A DNA stretch of 11,269 nucleotides. Origin: Synechococcales cyanobacterium PMM_0073. Lineage in GTDB: Bacteria > Cyanobacteriota > Cyanobacteriia > Elainellales > Elainellaceae. Where the stretch lies: the NCBI GenBank assembly GCA_949127695.1, contig CASBQH010000419.1, positions 1 to 11,269 on the forward strand. The letters run 5' to 3'. The notes beneath the pieces were generated by a model, which saw nothing but the letters and a program-made list of their open reading frames with translations, was not told the origin of the DNA and ran no database searches. The number at the start of each line of letters is the position of its first letter. The first letter of the stretch is position 1. Of the stretch, positions 7,036 through 11,269 are shown in pieces. The position numbers and the translations under genes were made by a program.

Positions 7036-8232
7036 ATGGATTCTCAGCTGTTCTCTAGGCTACTCTCAAGCCCGCTTTTACTGCAATTTCTGCTAGGGTT
7101 GCTCTCCATCGTGCTGGCCGAAATCGTCCGCGACTGCTACCATCTGAGCGGACATTACTGGCGACCGTTGCAGCGGCTGCATATGCTGCACCACAAAGTC
7201 TACCGACCAGATCTGAGCGTGACTAGCCCAGAAATTTACCGGCAAGCGCAGCTCTGCAACGACGTGCCAGAGTCGGCGGTAATGGTGACGGCTACAGCAA
7301 TACTGGCCAGCCTCACGAGCAATCCGGGCATTTGGCTGGGAACTGTCTATTCGCTCTGCTTTTTAATTCCGGCCATTGCTCGGTCGCAGGGGTATCTACT
7401 GTTCACAGATTTCGCACATGAGGCAGGCGATCTGGTAGAAATTCCGTCGCACTGGACTGTCAACCGCACCTATCACTGGCGGCATCACTTCGATCAAAAA
7501 AATGCTTACTACAGCGGTCACTTTAACATTCTCGATAGAATTTTGGGAACCAGCCTGTCGCTGAAGGGCAAAACGGTAGGCGTAACGGGTGCTTCGGGCG
7601 CAATGGGGCGGGCGTTAATTCAGGCGCTGCTGCGTCAGGGAGCTAATCCGGTTGCCTTTACCACCAGCGAAGCAGACTTCTCGCCAGAAGTTCAGGTTGT
7701 GCCGTGGCGACTTGGATCTGAGGCTGATCTGCAAGCTGATCTAGAAGCGCTGGATATTTTGGTGATTAATCATGGGATGAACCCATATGGCGACTATTCG
7801 GCAGCAGCAATTCAGACGGCCTATCAGGTGAATACTATTTCGGCGCTGCGGCTGGCAGAGCTATTTCTGGGCACTGTCACCGACTCTTCGCACAAAGCCC
7901 TCAAAGAACTCTGGGTCAATACCTCTGAAGCCGAGGTGAATCCAGCCTTTAGCCCGCTGTACGAACTCTCAAAGCGGACGCTGGGTGACTTGATCACGCT
8001 ACAACGGCTCAATTCGCCCTGCATCATTCGCAAGCTAGTGTTTGGCCCATTCAAAAGTCAGCTTAACCCCTATGGTGTGATGTCGTCGAGCTGGGTGGCA
8101 AAAATGGCGCTGGCTTTAGCTAAGCGTGACTTCCGAGATATTATTGTCACAATTAATCCGCTCACCTACTTGCTCTTTCCAATTAAAGAAGCCTGCCAAT
8201 CGCTCTACTTCCGTCTTTGCCAGAAAAAGTGA
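7036..8232 (+). CDS. Fatty acid hydroxylase/sterol desaturase domain fused to short-chain dehydrogenase
   Basis: From the ATG at 7036 the protein has 398 residues. The N-terminal ~175 residues are a membrane-bound di-iron hydroxylase/desaturase domain with a full set of histidine boxes: H36xxxH40, H49xxHH53, H129, H147xxHH151 and H162, plus the closing NILDRILGT. Hydrophobic helices lie at about 11-30 and 81-120. The rest (about 176-398) is a short-chain dehydrogenase with the NAD(P)-binding TGASGAMG (184-191), the INHG motif (245-248), Ser297 and the catalytic Tyr309-x3-Lys313. Cyanobacterial genomes carry this fusion annotated as bifunctional sterol desaturase/short-chain dehydrogenase; the reaction is not known to me, but an oxidation followed by redox change of the same lipid-like substrate at the membrane is a sensible inference. 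A TTG at 7015 would add seven residues; neither start has a clear ribosome binding site, so the ATG is preferred. The gene lies 79-100 bases after the CHAT gene on the same strand. Confidence 0.85.
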   Translation: MDSQLFSRLLSSPLLLQFLLGLLSIVLAEIVRDCYHLSGHYWRPLQRLHMLHHKVYRPDLSVTSPEIYRQAQLCNDVPESAVMVTATAILASLTSNPGIWLGTVYSLCFLIPAIARSQGYLLFTDFAHEAGDLVEIPSHWTVNRTYHWRHHFDQKNAYYSGHFNILDRILGTSLSLKGKTVGVTGASGAMGRALIQALLRQGANPVAFTTSEADFSPEVQVVPWRLGSEADLQADLEALDILVINHGMNPYGDYSAAAIQTAYQVNTISALRLAELFLGTVTDSSHKALKELWVNTSEAEVNPAFSPLYELSKRTLGDLITLQRLNSPCIIRKLVFGPFKSQLNPYGVMSSSWVAKMALALAKRDFRDIIVTINPLTYLLFPIKEACQSLYFRLCQKK

Positions 8233-8402
8233 TCGCAATTCTCTAGTCTATACTCAGCGAATTCTCAGCAAAAACTTAGTTAAAGATCAGATTCTTCAGC
8301 GTTAAACGCGGCATAACTGATGTGGTGTACTGTTTCTGTTAAGCGGCGGCAGTGAACGGCTGATCAACTACCGCTCAAATCCGATCTAGCTGAATCTCTG
8401 TA

Positions 8403-8467
8403 ACCATCTTCAACGACCATCTTCAACGACCATCTTCAACGACCATCTTCAACGACCATCTTCAACG
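8403..8467 (+). repeat. Five perfect 13-base tandem repeats before arsM
   Basis: The unit ACCATCTTCAACG occurs five times without mismatch or spacer at 8403, 8416, 8429, 8442 and 8455, ending 34 bases before the arsM ATG. In the arsM frame there is a TGA at 8391 and no start codon between it and 8502, so the array is not an N-terminal extension. It sits where a 5' untranslated region or promoter-proximal operator would be. The rest of the 269-base gap (8233-8501) shows only a small palindrome, GCGTTAAACGC at 8299-8309, and no clear promoter. A binding site for a regulator or a slippage-prone spacer are both possible. Confidence 0.9.
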
Positions 8468-8501
8468 CTTTTATCTCCAATTCGATTATCAGAACCCATC
8501 T

Positions 8502-9470
8502 ATGACTTATCTAGAAACCGCTGCTCAAGTTTATGCTGAAGCGGCTGAAGTCCCTCAGGTGGGACTCTGCTGTGTCAGCAGTCCACCGCTACAGCTGCCG
8601 GGACTCAATATCCCGCCTATTATGCAGGAGATGAACTACGGCTGTGGCTCAACTGTACATCCCGCTGAGCTATTTGGTGAACCGACGGTGCTGTATATTG
8701 GCGTTGGGGGTGGTTTGGAGGCGCTGCAGTTTGCCTATTTTTGTCGTCAGCCTAGTGCTGTGCTTGCCGTTGACCCGGTGGCCAAGATGCGAGAGGCGGC
8801 TACCCGCAATTTACAGCTGGCTGCGCTAGAGAATGACTGGTTTGATCCAAGCTTCGTTGAAATTTTGGCCGGTGATGCTTTTACGCTGCCGATGCCAGAT
8901 GCCTCAGTTGATCTGGTTGCCCAAAACTGCTTGTTCAATATCTTTGAACCTAGCGATTTACAGCGAGCCTTGTCTGAAGCCTATCGAGTCTTAAAGCCAG
9001 GTGGACGGCTGATCATGAGCGATCCGATTGCAACTCGTCCGATGCCGCTTCATCTGCAAAAAGATGAACGGTTACGGGCGCTCTGCTTATCTGGTGCCCT
9101 CTCCTATGAAGACTACATCCAGCATTTGATTGCAATCGGCTTCGGGCAAATCGAAATTCGGGCTCGTCGCCCCTACCGTTTGCTAGATGTTCATGACTAT
9201 AGTCTCGATATGCCCCTGCTGTTGGACAGCATCGATACTGTATCATTTAAGCAACCCGTTCCAGAAGATGGAGCCTGTGTGTTTACGGGTAAGACTGCAA
9301 TCTATAGTGGCTCTGAACCCTGGCTGGATGATCATGCCGGTCATTTGCTGCGGCGTGGCGTCCCCTTAGCGGTCTGCGATAAAACTGCCGCCAAGTTCAC
9401 CCAAAAATTTCCAGAAGATGTAATCATTACAGACTCAACTTGGCACTACAGCGGGGATGGCTGCTGTTAG
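8502..9470 (+). CDS. arsM: Arsenite methyltransferase ArsM, arsenosugar-pathway type
   Basis: This 322-residue cytoplasmic enzyme transfers methyl groups from SAM to trivalent arsenic. Its Rossmann methyltransferase fold shows motif I LYIGVGGGLEAL (64-75), the acidic residue Asp91 after strand 2, GDAF (124-127) and the EAYRVLKPGGRLIMSD block (159-174). The arsenic-binding cysteines of ArsM have likely counterparts in Cys143 (QNCLFN, family pattern NCVxN) and Cys195 (CLSGAL, family pattern CxxGA). Other cysteines are Cys23-Cys24, Cys48, Cys81, Cys259 and Cys292. The tail after about residue 250 is longer than in minimal methyltransferases and ends in GDGCC, with vicinal Cys321-Cys322, a feature of the arsenosugar-type ArsM. 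arsS follows after 62 bases on the same strand, so the dimethylated product is probably passed to ArsS. No strong ribosome binding site is visible, and no ArsR gene is in the window. Confidence 0.9.
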   Translation: MTYLETAAQVYAEAAEVPQVGLCCVSSPPLQLPGLNIPPIMQEMNYGCGSTVHPAELFGEPTVLYIGVGGGLEALQFAYFCRQPSAVLAVDPVAKMREAATRNLQLAALENDWFDPSFVEILAGDAFTLPMPDASVDLVAQNCLFNIFEPSDLQRALSEAYRVLKPGGRLIMSDPIATRPMPLHLQKDERLRALCLSGALSYEDYIQHLIAIGFGQIEIRARRPYRLLDVHDYSLDMPLLLDSIDTVSFKQPVPEDGACVFTGKTAIYSGSEPWLDDHAGHLLRRGVPLAVCDKTAAKFTQKFPEDVIITDSTWHYSGDGCC

Positions 9471-9532
9471 GGATGAGTCCCAGCAATTTAGATTATCAGT
9501 CCTGTGGTTTGGTTATTATTTACTGAATTCCT

Positions 9533-10606
9533 ATGTCTAGTCCAACTGCTACGTTCTCGCTCAAACAACGTAATGCCGCTTTATCTAGCCCAGAGCAGCA
9601 GCAGCAGCTGTTAAACTCCGTGGCGCTCAGCCATACCGCCCATCAAGCAGATTTTGGGGCAACGCTGGCCGCTCATAATTGGGCCGCGCTGACTCCTACA
9701 CAGCTAGAGATCTTTCAAATCAACCTTGGCAAACTCTGCAACATGACTTGCCGCCATTGCCATGTAGATGCTGGCCCTGATCGCAAAGAAGTCATGGATC
9801 GAACCACGATTGATCATTGTCTCCGGGCGCTTGATCAAACAGAGGCGCATACCGTTGATCTAACCGGCGGTGCACCTGAACTGAACCCTCACTTTCGCTA
9901 CTTGGTAGAGCAAGCCGTCATGCGAGGTAAACATGTGATTGATCGCTGCAACTTGACCGTATTGCTGCTTCCCCGCATGGAAGATCTGCCCGCATGGTTG
10001 GCAGAACTTGGCGTTGAAGTGGTCTGCTCACTGCCCCACTATCGCCAACAGAATACCGATGCCCAACGTGGCGATGGCACCTTTGAGCAGTCGATGATTG
10101 CCCTGAACCGCCTCAACGCGGTGGGCTACGGCAAGGGCAATCCAGATCGCCAGCTCACCTTAGTCAGCAATCCAATCGGAACCTCTCTATCTGCAAATCA
10201 AGCCCAGCTAGAGCAGGAGTGGAAAGCAGGTTTGCTCCAGAATCACGGCATCACGTTTGATCGGCTGATTACCATTAACAATATGCCAATCTCCCGACAT
10301 CTAGAAGATCTCGAATCATCTGGTAATTTACAGGCGTATCTAGAGCTGCTGGTGAATGCCTTTAGTGCCTGCACCATTAAAGGGCTCATGTGTCGTAATA
10401 CCATATCAGTTTCCTGGGATGGCCGCCTGTTTGACTGCGATTTTAATCAGATGCTAAATCTTGAAATTCAGCAGCCCGGGACTCAACGCCCTCATATTCG
10501 AGATTTTCAGCTCGACGGGCTGGCAGGACGACAGATCATGACTGGGCGTCACTGTTTTGGCTGTACGGCTGGAGCAGGCAGTTCCTGTGGAGGAGCCATC
10601 GCTTAA
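9533..10606 (+). CDS. arsS: Radical SAM enzyme ArsS of arsenosugar biosynthesis
   Basis: This 357-residue protein binds a [4Fe-4S] cluster through Cys69-x3-Cys73-x2-Cys76 (CNMTCRHC) and has the SAM-binding TGGAPEL (111-117). Members of this family join dimethylarsenic to the 5'-deoxyadenosyl group of SAM, giving 5'-deoxy-5'-dimethylarsinoyl-adenosine, the precursor of arsenosugars. The C-terminal Cys-rich domain (DUF3641 type) shows Cys280, Cys287, Cys302, then HCFGCTAGAGSSCGG with Cys341, Cys344 and Cys352, which likely hold a further cluster or the arsenic substrate. Some relatives contain selenocysteine; here the frame has only Cys codons and no internal TGA. The ATG at 9533 has no clear ribosome binding site. 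With arsM upstream it forms an arsM-arsS unit. Later pathway genes (nucleoside processing, sugar attachment) are not seen in this window. Confidence 0.93.
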   Translation: MSSPTATFSLKQRNAALSSPEQQQQLLNSVALSHTAHQADFGATLAAHNWAALTPTQLEIFQINLGKLCNMTCRHCHVDAGPDRKEVMDRTTIDHCLRALDQTEAHTVDLTGGAPELNPHFRYLVEQAVMRGKHVIDRCNLTVLLLPRMEDLPAWLAELGVEVVCSLPHYRQQNTDAQRGDGTFEQSMIALNRLNAVGYGKGNPDRQLTLVSNPIGTSLSANQAQLEQEWKAGLLQNHGITFDRLITINNMPISRHLEDLESSGNLQAYLELLVNAFSACTIKGLMCRNTISVSWDGRLFDCDFNQMLNLEIQQPGTQRPHIRDFQLDGLAGRQIMTGRHCFGCTAGAGSSCGGAIA

Positions 10607-10617
10607 GATCAAGCAGC

Positions 10618-10655
10618 CTCTCTCTTTTGGCAGCCCTATCTTTCGGTAGAGAGAG
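10618..10655 (+). terminator. Weak hairpin after arsS
   Basis: CTCTCTCT at 10618-10625 can pair with AGAGAGAG at 10648-10655 across a 22-base loop, 11 bases after the arsS stop. No T-run follows, so a classical intrinsic terminator is not shown; position is the main support. Confidence 0.25.
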
Positions 10656-10716
10656 CCTGCGGCAATCTGGGTTAACCTAACGAGAAATAGCTCTCGGAAC
10701 ATCCCAACTTAGCCCT

Positions 10717-11115
10717 ATGCTCGATCTTTGGTACAAAGGCGCGATTATCTACTGCCTCGACGTAGAAATATATATGGACGGGGATGGGATTGGGGATTTT
10801 AAGGGGCTGCTGCATCGGCTAGACTATATCGCTGGACTGGGAATTAACTGCATTTGGCTAATGCCGTTTTATCCGACGCCAAACTGTGACAACGGATATG
10901 ATGTCACCGATTACTACAGCGTTGATCCGCGTCTGGGTACATTGGGTGAATTCATCGAGTTTATCCGTCAGGCTACCGATCGTGGTATTCGGGTGATTAT
11001 TGATTTGGTGGTAAACCATACTTCGATTGAGCATCCTTGGTTTCAAGCAGCCTGTCGTGATCGAAACTCTAAGTATCGTGATTACCAACTGGTTGCGGGT
11101 TTTCCAGCAGGGTGA
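10717..11115 (+). pseudogene. Truncated trehalose synthase/alpha-amylase (GH13) fragment
   Basis: The 132 codons encode the first part of a GH13 barrel of the trehalose synthase type: [65 protein letters not shown] and the first conserved region DLVVNH (96-101), then HPWFQAA and NSKYRDY. Family resemblance stops at about Tyr123 (base 11085); nine unrelated codons and a TGA follow. Intact relatives have about 550 residues or more, so the nucleophile, acid/base and third catalytic acid are all missing and the product cannot be active. The segment before DGIGDF (VEIYMDGDG) seems about two residues shorter than I remember for the family. The 5' part shows no other damage, so the loss looks recent and due to a deletion or rearrangement near 11086 and not to slow decay. 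No ribosome binding site is seen. It is followed after 92 bases by a new gene. Confidence 0.82.
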
Positions 11116-11207
11116 ATTTGTCTGAAAGCTTTTAGATACCTGGGATTCCATTGACTCAAACCCCAAAGGCGTTAGTCTGATTAGTTGAACAGTCGATCGG
11201 AGTAATC

Positions 11208-11269
11208 ATGGCTCAACCTCAACAGCGACCAGGAATCCCCACGCATTTGACCTTAGAACAGTTTGAGCA
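11208..11269 (+). CDS. Start of an unidentified gene (3' end beyond window)
   Basis: ATG at 11208 is preceded by GGAG (11199-11202) at a good 5-base spacing and is followed by 20 open codons to the window edge (MAQPQQRPGIPTHLTLEQFE). The LTLEQF pattern is reminiscent of the N-terminus of Uma2-family nuclease-like proteins, which are abundant in cyanobacteria, but twenty residues are too few to assign a family. Confidence 0.55.
   Translation, partial: MAQPQQRPGIPTHLTLEQFE

Noticed and set aside
8320..8355. 11-codon ORF with one Cys before arsM
   Set aside because: It has no ribosome binding site, is far from arsM, and is the kind of ORF expected by chance.
8403..8467. CRISPR array
   Set aside because: The 13-base units abut directly with no spacers; this is a simple tandem repeat.
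9533..10606. Selenocysteine version of ArsS
   Set aside because: The frame has no internal TGA; all Cys-motif positions use Cys codons.
7015..10606. Arsenolipid pathway linking the hydroxylase/dehydrogenase to arsM-arsS
   Set aside because: The only link is that they are neighbours on the same strand. A 269-base gap with repeats separates them, and the fusion protein occurs in cyanobacteria without any known tie to arsenic.

Overview
The window looks like chromosomal DNA from a cyanobacterium. The evidence is the protein families present (a two-domain fatty acid hydroxylase/short-chain dehydrogenase protein, a TPR-CHAT protein with an export signal, a cyanobacterial-type ArsM ending in Gly-Asp-Gly-Cys-Cys followed by ArsS, and Cys/His-rich small proteins I know only as cyanobacterial conserved hypotheticals) and one HIP1 octamer (GCGATCGC). 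Only that one perfect HIP1 site was seen by eye in 11 kb, so the genome is probably not HIP1-rich, or the region is poor in it. The genus cannot be fixed from this sequence. I saw no rRNA, tRNA, CRISPR array, insertion sequence or phage gene.

Layout. Positions 1-624 hold the 3' part of a methionine-rich lipoprotein with two DUF305 repeats, likely metal-binding and outside the cytoplasmic membrane. It converges, with only 5 bases between stop codons, on a minus-strand pair: an EamA/DMT transporter (2135 to 1185) followed after 21 bases by a Cys/His-rich small protein (1163 to 630). A 382-base divergent spacer precedes a family 2 glycosyltransferase (2518-3498), whose start lies 2 bases after a 13-codon mini-ORF with a good ribosome binding site. 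A second small Cys/His protein (3826 to 3524, minus strand, TTG start) is a paralog of the C-terminal part of the 1163-630 protein. Next comes a 42-residue small ORF (3964-4092) whose stop overlaps the ATG of a 948-residue exported TPR-CHAT putative cysteine protease (4089-6935). After it comes the hydroxylase/dehydrogenase fusion (7036-8232).

The most coherent functional unit is arsM-arsS (8502-10606). ArsM methylates arsenite, and ArsS, a radical SAM enzyme, joins dimethylated arsenic to the 5'-deoxyadenosyl group of SAM, the committed step to arsenosugars. Five perfect copies of a 13-base tandem repeat end 34 bases before arsM. Downstream lies a truncated trehalose synthase/alpha-amylase (GH13) remnant that keeps only the first part of the barrel and lacks all catalytic residues, then the first 20 codons of a gene that runs off the window.

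Most interesting for follow-up: the unannotated 42-residue ORF coupled to the CHAT protein, the separated Cys/His paralogs, the mini-ORF coupled to the glycosyltransferase, the repeat array before arsM, and the Cys-Cys ends of ArsM. No complete new multi-gene system is evident. The small-ORF/CHAT pair is the best candidate for something undescribed.
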